A stretch of DNA of 6,770 bases from UBA4644 sp964541085 (lineage in GTDB: Bacteria > Bacillota > Clostridia > Oscillospirales > Butyricicoccaceae). The stretch is taken from NCBI GenBank assembly GCA_964541085.1, contig CAZIPA010000054.1:1-6770 (forward strand), read 5' to 3'. Positions 1 to 4,278 of the stretch are shown here, piece by piece; positions within the stretch are counted from its first letter, which is position 1; each line of letters starts with the position of its first letter. Below the pieces are notes generated by a model that was not told where the DNA came from, ran no database searches, and saw nothing but the letters and a program-made list of their open reading frames with translations. The position numbers were made by a program, and so were the translations under genes.

Positions 1-84
1 CTGGGCTTCGTGTAGTTTTGCTTTTTTAGTGTCTACTTTTTCTTGACAAGTGCATCTGTCGGCTGACAAAGGGTGCTTCTTTTC

Positions 85-161
85 TGGTACGCCCGACTGG
101 AGTCGAACCAGCGGCCTTTAGAGTCGGAGTCTAACGCTCTATCCAGCTGAGCTACGGGCGC
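85..161 (-). tRNA. tRNA-Arg (anticodon CCG)
   Basis: Read on the minus strand, the segment folds into a full cloverleaf. The 7-bp acceptor stem begins GCGCCCG and closes with CGGGCGT. The D-arm has GCTC/GAGC, the anticodon stem is TTAGA/TCTAA, and the T-arm carries the loop TTCGACT. The anticodon loop CTCCGAC gives anticodon CCG (plus-strand 125-127), which reads the arginine codon CGG. The 3' CCA is encoded (85-87), next to discriminator A. The gene has its own promoter (188-216) and a leader of about 20 nt. I see no clear U-tract terminator between position 84 and the window edge, so transcription may continue to the left. Confidence 0.97.
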
Positions 162-187
162 ATATTGGATTTTCCGGAACAAGTGCT

Positions 188-216
188 ATTATACCACGCT
201 TTTTCCCGTTTGTAAA
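188..216 (-). promoter_or_regulatory. Sigma-A type promoter of the tRNA-Arg gene
   Basis: On the minus strand TTTACA (211-216) is followed after exactly 17 bp by a perfect TATAAT (188-193). The expected start lies near 181, about 20 nt before the mature tRNA 5' end at 161. This is a near-consensus housekeeping promoter, as expected for a stable RNA gene. No second minus-strand gene lies between it and the tRNA. Confidence 0.85.
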
Positions 217-262
217 CCTCTAAAATCAATTTTTCCGGACGGCTTTGAAAACCGAAAAAATG

Positions 263-300
263 AGGGCGCTTATCCCCTGCCGCCCTGTTTTCCATTTTTT
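263..300. terminator. Isolated bidirectional terminator-like hairpin
   Basis: AGGGCG (263-268) and CGCCCT (281-286) form a 6-bp GC-rich stem with a 12-nt loop. On the plus strand it is followed by a T-rich run up to 300, and on the minus strand by CATTTTTT. It therefore resembles an intrinsic terminator in both directions. It sits between the divergent tRNA and sigma-factor promoters, where no gene on either strand ends. It may insulate the two units or be left over from a lost gene. The loop is long for a strong terminator. Confidence 0.45.
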
Positions 301-318
301 GTGGAAGGTGCTGGAATT

Positions 319-346
319 CTGCCGAAAAATCTGTTATAATCGGCAG
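319..346. repeat. 7-bp inverted repeat flanking the -10 box
   Basis: CTGCCGA (319-325) and TCGGCAG (340-346) are perfect inverted copies. Their centres are 21 bp apart, about two helical turns, and the -10 hexamer of the sigma operon promoter lies between and into the right arm. The left arm is upstream of the expected transcript start, so it cannot act as an RNA hairpin. The geometry suits a dimeric DNA-binding protein acting as a repressor. No regulator gene is visible in the window. Confidence 0.5.
332..340 (+). promoter_or_regulatory. Extended -10 promoter of the sigma/anti-sigma operon
   Basis: TGT followed by TATAAT (332-340) is a perfect extended -10 element. No good -35 hexamer lies at the normal distance, which is tolerable for extended -10 promoters. 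The expected start is near 347, giving a short leader before the sigma-factor gene. The element lies inside an inverted repeat (319-346) that could be an operator. The GGAAT at 313-317 could also be read as a weak ECF-type -35, so autoregulation is possible but not shown. Confidence 0.65.
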
Positions 347-375
347 TAAGCCAGAGAGGACAGTGATGCACACGG

Positions 376-903
376 ATGCTGATGTACTTGCAGACCATCG
401 GGAACGAGGACGAAAAGCCAAAATTCCAGCAGATTTATGAAGCATACAGCCAGCTGATGTATTATATTGCCTTTCGGCGTACCGGCAATGTGCATGATGC
501 GGAGGATATTGTTCAGCAGGCTTTTATGAAAATCGCTGAAAATATAGAAAAGTTGGATCCTCCATGTCCCAAAACGAAGCAGTTCGTTGTTATTATAGTT
601 GAGAACCTGACCATCAATCTCTACCGCTATCAGAGCAGACGGCCAGCGGTTCCCTATGAGGATGCGATGGAGCATTCCCTTGCGTCCGTTTCCCCGCCGG
701 AGGGAGAAAGCCTGTTGACCCAGTGCATTCTGAAGCTGCCCCAGCAGCAGCGCACGGTAATCTGGCTGAAATATGTGTATGGCTATTCCCTGCGGGAAAT
801 CGCAAAGCTGCTGGAGCTCCCGCCGGAAACGGTGAAAAAACAGGATCAGCGGGGCAAAAAGCTGCTGGAAAAGCTTTATCGGGAAGGAGGCGGAAGCCTG
901 TGA
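376..903 (+). CDS. ECF-type RNA polymerase sigma factor
   Basis: The 175-residue protein is the usual length for an ECF sigma-70 factor, which directs RNA polymerase to a small set of promoters. Region 2 covers about residues 17-85 and includes the conserved DAEDIVQQAFMKI stretch (41-53), which contacts core polymerase and the -10 element. Region 4 covers about 113-168: LPQQQRTVIWLKYVYGYS leads into a helix-turn-helix (REIAKLLELPPETVKK) that should bind the -35. An in-frame TGA at 364-366 rules out an earlier start. ATG 376 gives the N-terminus MLMYLQ typical of this gut-clostridial subgroup, with ATG 382 as an alternative. The AGAGAGGA at 353-360 lies 15 nt before ATG 376, unusually far. The stop overlaps the next gene, an anti-sigma protein. 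Region assignment is from sequence pattern; the regulon is unknown. Confidence 0.93.
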   Translation: MLMYLQTIGNEDEKPKFQQIYEAYSQLMYYIAFRRTGNVHDAEDIVQQAFMKIAENIEKLDPPCPKTKQFVVIIVENLTINLYRYQSRRPAVPYEDAMEHSLASVSPPEGESLLTQCILKLPQQQRTVIWLKYVYGYSLREIAKLLELPPETVKKQDQRGKKLLEKLYREGGGSL

Positions 904-1571
904 TTACAGAAGAAATGCTGCGGGAGGCTGCGGAACGCTCCTGTGCGCTGCATACGGAACAGCTGGAAAGCGCCTGCGCGGAAATGCCGGAACACTGGTT
1001 TTCGCCGGAGACGGAGGCCCGGATTCTGTCCATGGGCCGAAAGCACAGCCGCAAAGCCATCTATCAATTCCTGCTGCGAACGGCGGCTATGCTGGGCGTG
1101 GTGTTTTTTGGTATACTGCAAACAACGGTTGTTGAAGCACAGTCCGGTCTGAACTGGTGGTTTCGGCGCAATTACAACGATGCATTTGTCTATCAGTATG
1201 AGGGCAGCGATGACGAAGCTGTTCTTTCCTATCAGCCCACATGGATTCCTGAAGGCTACGAAGAAATCTATTCCAGCACTTTGTCGGAATCCATCACCGT
1301 ATATGAAAATGCGTCCGGAGATCGGCTCAATTTCATGTGCGTTCCCGCAAAGGACGGTAATCAGTTATATTTGAATGTGCCGGTCGAGCAATGTGAGGAA
1401 GTTCTAATCAACGGTGCTCCCGCAGAGTTCTTTCCTTCCACAGCTGCCGCAGAAGCCAGCGTACTGATTTGGAAAGGCAGTTCTTATGATTTATTGTGTC
1501 TCAGCGGTTTTTTCAATAAAGAGACGCTGGTAAAAATTGCAGAAAGCATTCAACAAATAAAAAATAATTAA
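900..1571 (+). CDS. Membrane-anchored anti-sigma protein with DUF4367 domain
   Basis: GTG 900 overlaps the sigma stop (GTGA), with AGGAGG at 885-890 and 9 nt spacing, so translation is coupled. This start gives 223 residues. Residues 1-52 are a charged, probably cytoplasmic helical segment expected to hold the sigma factor. About 56-80 is one membrane helix. From about 95 onward is the outer domain, which matches the DUF4367 pattern: SYQPTWIPEGY (110-120), INGAPAEFF (170-178), VLIWKGSSYDLL (188-199) and a final LVKIAESI (210-217). Proteins of this layout next to ECF genes act as anti-sigma factors that sense the envelope. Here that role is inferred from order and topology. I see no zinc-binding HXXXCXXC motif. 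ATG 915 is a less likely alternative start. Confidence 0.88.
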   Translation: MITEEMLREAAERSCALHTEQLESACAEMPEHWFSPETEARILSMGRKHSRKAIYQFLLRTAAMLGVVFFGILQTTVVEAQSGLNWWFRRNYNDAFVYQYEGSDDEAVLSYQPTWIPEGYEEIYSSTLSESITVYENASGDRLNFMCVPAKDGNQLYLNVPVEQCEEVLINGAPAEFFPSTAAAEASVLIWKGSSYDLLCLSGFFNKETLVKIAESIQQIKNN

Positions 1572-1586
1572 AAAAAATTTTTTAGC

Positions 1587-1621
1587 GTGTCCCTTTTCGC
1601 CCCTTTCCGTTGTTTTAATAA
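1587..1621 (+). promoter_or_regulatory. Candidate ECF-dependent promoter of the envelope operon
   Basis: Between the anti-sigma stop and the next gene, an AT block (A7T6, 1571-1583) precedes GTGTCCC (1587-1593) and CCGTTG (1607-1612), followed by an A/T-rich stretch ending AAGTAG. GTGTC and CGTT are 16 bp apart, the spacing usual for ECF promoters, and CGTT-like -10 elements are common in that class. No normal sigma-A -35/-10 pair is present, although TGTTTTAAT (1611-1619) could be a weak extended -10. From memory, similar motifs occur near ECF genes of gut clostridia. Dependence on the sigma factor encoded here is inferred. Confidence 0.4.
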
Positions 1622-1651
1622 GTAGACGACGAAATAAAGGGGGTGGTTTCT

Positions 1652-2020
1652 ATGAAAAAGCGTTTTTTCATTCTGTCGGTGCTGCTGGTGCTGGTGCTGC
1701 TGTTTTTACTGTACACCATTACAATGGAAACGCAGGCCACGGCCATTGCAAAACCGGCTCTTACCTTTGACGAAGGGCAGGCCAGTTGTAAAGTCTGGGT
1801 TGCCGCAGACACCGGGGACAAGGACATCTCAGTTGTGATCCGGTTGCGAAGAGATGATGAAGTCGTGGCACTCTGGAAAGATTCTGCCTATGGCATTCTG
1901 AACTTTTCCGCAACGGCACCTGCCGCACCGGGACATACCTATCGAATGACAGTGGATGTTACGGTAGCCGGAAAGCGTCTTCCGAAAATCGACATGGAAA
2001 AAGTTTATCCATCATCGTGA
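1652..2020 (+). CDS. Small signal-anchored extracytoplasmic protein, unknown function
   Basis: The 122-residue protein begins with MKKRFF and a long hydrophobic stretch (about 5-24), a signal anchor or uncleaved signal peptide. A small beta-rich domain of about 90 residues follows outside the cell. Its pattern of alternating strands, a central Trp (W75) and a GHTYR motif (94-98) resembles the small secreted Ig-like proteins common in gut Bacillota (DUF6147-like), but I would not assign the family firmly. Only one cysteine (C46) is present. ATG 1652 is chosen over GTG 1643 because AAAGGGGG (1636-1643) lies 8 nt before it. It is the first gene after the candidate ECF promoter and is followed after 43 bp by a membrane protein gene. 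Confidence 0.75.
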   Translation: MKKRFFILSVLLVLVLLFLLYTITMETQATAIAKPALTFDEGQASCKVWVAADTGDKDISVVIRLRRDDEVVALWKDSAYGILNFSATAPAAPGHTYRMTVDVTVAGKRLPKIDMEKVYPSS

Positions 2021-2031
2021 TATTTTCGGAA
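1980..2031 (+). repeat. 10-bp inverted repeat spanning the 3' end of the small secreted gene
   Basis: TTCCGAAAAT (1980-1989) and ATTTTCGGAA (2022-2031) are perfect inverted copies separated by 32 nt. The stop codon (2018-2020) lies in the loop. The right arm ends 14 nt before the ribosome binding site of the next gene. The stem is AT-rich and has no U-run after it, so it is not a standard terminator. It could form in the mRNA and affect decay or expression of the downstream gene. Confidence 0.4.
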
Positions 2032-2063
2032 TAACAAAATTGAAAAAAGGAGTATGACTTGCT

Positions 2064-2540
2064 ATGAAAACAACAAATACTGTCCCCCGTCCGCTGTGGA
2101 AAAAGCTTACGCTTGCGGCGATGATTTGCCTTGCGGCCGCAATGCTGCTGTATCTGATCTGCAACTTGCTGTTTCTGGTGTTTTTTGACTGGAATATAGA
2201 ATCCGGCTGGCTGGATATGGAACATCCCATCTGGAGCACACTGGTCTGGATGCAGATAGGCCCCGCCAAAATCGCCGTTTCTGTGTGGCAAGCACTGTTT
2301 TTTCTGCTGATTTGGGAATATACCCGAGGCCGCACTGATCTGACCCGAAAGGGCTTTGCCCTGTGCTGGCTGGTGCAGCTGGCCCCCATAGCAGCTTCCG
2401 TACTGATTTACTTCGTGGTGAATCGCTCCGGAATGCTGCTGACCGCATTGTCCATCATTTTGGGGCCCCTTCTGGAAATATTGATTGTATTGATACTGAT
2501 GCTGCTGTTCCGGAAAAAGCCCCGAAAAACGGAAAAATGA
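2064..2540 (+). CDS. Four-helix membrane protein, paralogue A, unknown function
   Basis: I do not recognise this 158-residue protein. It has four probable membrane helices (about 16-41, 66-84, 98-119 and 123-149) and a basic C-terminus (RKKPRKTEK). Conserved positions shared with the paralogue at 3172 are PRPLWKKL near the N-terminus, GP and WQ in helix 2, WE followed by TDL and KG in the second loop, and WLVQL in helix 3. The ribosome binding site AAAGGAG (2046-2052) is 11 nt before ATG 2064, the same spacing as in the paralogue. No catalytic motif is visible. Its place in an operon behind an ECF/anti-sigma pair suggests an envelope-stress or antimicrobial-peptide response role, which is inference only. 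Confidence 0.8.
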   Translation: MKTTNTVPRPLWKKLTLAAMICLAAAMLLYLICNLLFLVFFDWNIESGWLDMEHPIWSTLVWMQIGPAKIAVSVWQALFFLLIWEYTRGRTDLTRKGFALCWLVQLAPIAASVLIYFVVNRSGMLLTALSIILGPLLEILIVLILMLLFRKKPRKTEK

Positions 2541-2639
2541 TTTTTTACCCGCTGCTTTCTGTTCTCACTGCGCCCTTATTGGGCACACTGTTCGTTAATA
2601 AAAAGAATCTTCTGTGTATTGACAAAGGGGGCACGATGG

Positions 2640-3113
2640 ATGACAAAAAGAATATGGTGCAGCGTGTTCGCGATCCTATTGGGCGTGCTGCTGACGGGCT
2701 GCGGAACAGGTTTGTCGGAGGTTTATGAAAATGTCGCGCTGGGCTTCCGGATGCAGCTGCCTGCCGAATGGGCGGGGCAATATATCGTAGAGCCGCATCC
2801 CACTTCGGAGAATGCAGTGATCTTTTACACGAAAGCCACGGATGAACCCGGCTGGCGCACGGAGGATTTCTGGGGCGGAACGCTCTGCTATATCTTCAAA
2901 ACACCGATGGTGGAATGGCTCGCAGGTGGGTGCGGCGCAGATGCGCCAACGGAATTTCGCATTTTGAGAGAAACCGATGAGTTTGTGTATCGAATGGTAT
3001 TTCCTGGTGATATGAACTATGACCCGGAAAATCAAGCGCAGACCCAAAGATATGAAGAAATGTGGGATACACTGTTCAATGGTGATTTATCCTTCGAAAT
3101 TCTCGAGCAATAA
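2640..3113 (+). CDS. Putative lipoprotein, unknown function
   Basis: The 157-residue protein has a short lipoprotein signal: basic MTKR, a hydrophobic core, and the lipobox LLTGC with the lipidated cysteine at 21. The mature part starts with a VYENVALGFRMQLPAEW pattern (28-44) like that of small surface lipoproteins whose members share 'y.n...gF.. .LP..W' near the N-terminus. Later landmarks are EFVYRMVFPGDMNYDPE (114-130) and a helical end (YEEMWDTLF). Such proteins are common in gut clostridia and mostly uncharacterised. ATG 2640 is chosen because AAAGGGGG (2624-2631) is 8 nt upstream; TTG 2619 would lengthen it without a good site. It lies between the two paralogous membrane proteins, so a membrane-lipoprotein complex is possible but not shown. 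Confidence 0.82.
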   Translation: MTKRIWCSVFAILLGVLLTGCGTGLSEVYENVALGFRMQLPAEWAGQYIVEPHPTSENAVIFYTKATDEPGWRTEDFWGGTLCYIFKTPMVEWLAGGCGADAPTEFRILRETDEFVYRMVFPGDMNYDPENQAQTQRYEEMWDTLFNGDLSFEILEQ

Positions 3114-3171
3114 GCGTCTCTGGAGAGGGACGGTAAAAAATACTACATAGTATAAAAGGAACGCTGATACC

Positions 3172-3636
3172 ATGAAAAGCGTCGTCAACGCATCTCCCCG
3201 CCCGCTGTGGAAAAAGCTGGCGCTTACAGCCGTGATCTGCCTTGTGGCAGCTCTGCTGGTGGACATTCCCGGGAAAATGATTTTCCGTGTGTTTTTCCAG
3301 TCGGATGCCGCACGGGCACTGGATACCGATTCCTTCATCTGGAGCTTCATGACATGGGTACGAAATGGCCCGCCGCTGCTGTTGATGGCCCTGTGGCAGC
3401 TGCTGAACATTCTGTTGATGTGGGAGTTTTTCCGGCATCACACGGACCTGAGCTGGAAGGGCTACGGCCTGTATTGGCTGGTGCAGCTTGGCATAATACT
3501 GGCCTGTTCAGCCCTTCATATGCCGCTTTACAAGGTGATCGGCGCAGTGGAAGTTCTGACAATGACGGCCGGTTCTCTGATTACCTTGCTTGAGGTGTTC
3601 TGCCTGCTGATTCTCTTCCAGAAAAAGCTGCGGTAA
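3172..3636 (+). CDS. Four-helix membrane protein, paralogue B, unknown function
   Basis: The 154-residue protein is a paralogue of the one at 2064. Both start MK followed by PRPLWKKL.L.A.ICL.AA.L, both have IWS...W...GP....WQ...L.WE..R..TDL..KG..L.WLVQL, and both end in a basic KK tail. Probable helices are at about 17-42, 66-86, 99-115 and 122-149. The two genes share an exact 17-bp stretch (2091-2107 and 3202-3218), so the duplication is still visible in the DNA. The ribosome binding site AAAAGGA (3154-3160) is 11 nt before ATG 3172. It is the last gene before the terminator at 3670. Helix 1 differs most (DIPGKMIFRVFF), so the copies may have diverged in role. Function is unknown. Confidence 0.8.
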   Translation: MKSVVNASPRPLWKKLALTAVICLVAALLVDIPGKMIFRVFFQSDAARALDTDSFIWSFMTWVRNGPPLLLMALWQLLNILLMWEFFRHHTDLSWKGYGLYWLVQLGIILACSALHMPLYKVIGAVEVLTMTAGSLITLLEVFCLLILFQKKLR

Positions 3637-3669
3637 TTCCGAACCGGCTCACCACAGCACAAAACAACG

Positions 3670-3705
3670 CCCCGGCGAAGGCACTGTGCCCCGCCGGGGG
3701 TTTTT
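3670..3705 (+). terminator. Intrinsic terminator of the envelope operon
   Basis: CCCCGGCG (3670-3677) pairs with CGCCGGGG (3692-3699). Above a small AA/C internal loop, GGCA (3680-3683) pairs with TGCC (3687-3690) around a 3-nt loop. GTTTTT follows. It lies 33 nt after the stop of the last gene. The 31 bases 3669-3699 recur exactly, in the same orientation, at 4235-4265. Confidence 0.93.
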
Positions 3706-3743
3706 ATGTTCAAAATAGGCATAAAACCAAAAAAGTTATCGTG

Positions 3744-3769
3744 ATATATATATATATATATATATATAT
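3744..3769. repeat. (AT)13 dinucleotide microsatellite
   Basis: Thirteen uninterrupted AT units lie between the operon terminator and the promoter at 3790-3817. With the flanking TG and CA the tract is a perfect 30-bp palindrome (3742-3771). It ends 20 bp before the -35 box. Further A/T-rich sequence fills the gap, so the region could act as an UP-like element. Tracts of this kind can gain or lose units by replication slippage and can extrude as cruciforms. Confidence 0.97.
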
Positions 3770-3789
3770 CATAAAATCAAAATTTTGCA

Positions 3790-3817
3790 TTGCAATCACG
3801 GCGGGATGTGTTACAAT
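3790..3817 (+). promoter_or_regulatory. Extended -10 promoter of the small two-helix membrane gene
   Basis: TTGCAA (3790-3795) and TACAAT (3812-3817) are 16 bp apart. TGT stands directly before the -10, making it an extended -10 promoter. The A/T-rich sequence and AT tract immediately upstream resemble an UP element. The expected start is near 3824, leaving an untranslated leader of about 83 nt. Confidence 0.7.
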
Positions 3818-3861
3818 GATGTTAACAAATGGTTTGGGCGCAGGGTTAAAGAATCAAAGGA

Positions 3862-3881
3862 TTTGTCCCGCTGGGGACGAA
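3862..3881 (+). promoter_or_regulatory. 5' leader hairpin upstream of the ribosome binding site
   Basis: TTTGTCCC (3862-3869) pairs with GGGACGAA (3874-3881), with one T-G pair, around a 4-nt loop. It lies in the leader, 10 nt before the AAAAGGAGGT ribosome binding site (3891-3900). No U-run follows, so it is not an attenuator terminator. It may stabilise the mRNA or act in translation control. It matches no riboswitch I know and is too small to be one. Confidence 0.4.
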
Positions 3882-3906
3882 CGGAAAAAGAAAAGGAGGT
3901 ATCCCT

Positions 3907-4191
3907 ATGCATTACAAAAAATCTCTGCTTTTGGTTGCCTGTACTGCGCTGTTGGAGCTCACTGCCGGATGTGTAATTCGGGTGGTTGCTAAACAGCGCT
4001 GGAGCTATGCGTTTGTTGACAGTGGACTGGTGCTCGTGTTTTTGCTGACACTGCTCCTGTTTGTGGTGGTGCTTGTTGTCAACAAAAAGGATGCCGGTCA
4101 GGATGCGGACAGGGTGTTCCAGAAATACGAAAGGCTGGAGGATGAAGTCCGGGAAAGGAGAAGGAAAAAGAAGAGTTCCGCCGATGATTGA
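3907..4191 (+). CDS. Small two-helix membrane protein, unknown function
   Basis: I do not recognise this 94-residue protein. It has two hydrophobic segments (about 6-27 and 37-59) joined by a short loop containing KQRWSY. A cytoplasmic-looking tail of about 35 highly charged residues follows (YERLEDEVRERRRKKK), likely helical or coiled-coil. LTAGC (18-22) looks slightly like a lipobox, but Thr at -3 and the second helix right after argue for a plain membrane protein. The start is secure: ATG 3907 is 7 nt after a near-perfect AAAAGGAGGT site. It is a single-gene unit with its own promoter, an AT tract upstream and a terminator 44 nt after its stop. It converges with the ABC importer genes. A role cannot be inferred from context. 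Confidence 0.78.
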   Translation: MHYKKSLLLVACTALLELTAGCVIRVVAKQRWSYAFVDSGLVLVFLLTLLLFVVVLVVNKKDAGQDADRVFQKYERLEDEVRERRRKKKSSADD

Positions 4192-4235
4192 TCTGGTAAA
4201 TGGTTTTTTCCCTGCGCACATTCCAATATGAATTG

Positions 4236-4269
4236 CCCCGGCGAAGGCACTGTGCCCCGCCGGGGTTTT
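4236..4269 (+). terminator. Terminator hairpin shared by convergent genes
   Basis: CCCCGGCG (4236-4243) pairs with CGCCGGGG (4258-4265), again with an inner GGCA/TGCC stem. Only TTTTG follows on the plus strand. On the minus strand the sequence after the stem (CAATTCAT) is not a U-run, so termination of the importer operon here would be weaker. The 31 bases 4235-4265 are identical to 3669-3699. It lies between the stops of the plus-strand small membrane gene (4191) and the minus-strand binding protein gene (4279). Confidence 0.82.
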
Positions 4270-4278
4270 GCTGCGTGT

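Noticed and set aside
51..76. Imperfect hairpin downstream of the tRNA as its terminator
   Set aside because: The core stem is only 4 bp (TGTC/GACA) with mismatches above and no U-run on the minus strand.
723..899. Extending the anti-sigma gene upstream to ATG 723
   Set aside because: The extension lies inside the sigma region 4 coding sequence in another frame. GTG 900 has AGGAGG at 9 nt and the standard overlap with the sigma stop.
2566..2584. Hairpin GCCC/GGGC in the spacer before the lipoprotein gene as a terminator
   Set aside because: The stem has a mismatch and no U-run follows, so it does not look like a terminator. The operon probably continues through it.
2619..2624. TTGACA as a -35 box before the lipoprotein gene
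   Set aside because: A -10 at the right distance would fall at about 2642, inside the coding region and after the ribosome binding site, and no TATAAT-like sequence is there.
3907..3972. LTAGC in the 3907 protein as a lipoprotein signal
   Set aside because: Thr at -3 is poor, and a second membrane helix follows after only about 15 residues, so a two-helix membrane protein fits better.
3741..3992. Frame starting MIYIYIYIYI over the AT tract
   Set aside because: It is a by-product of the AT repeat, starts upstream of the promoter and runs out of frame through the real 3907 gene.
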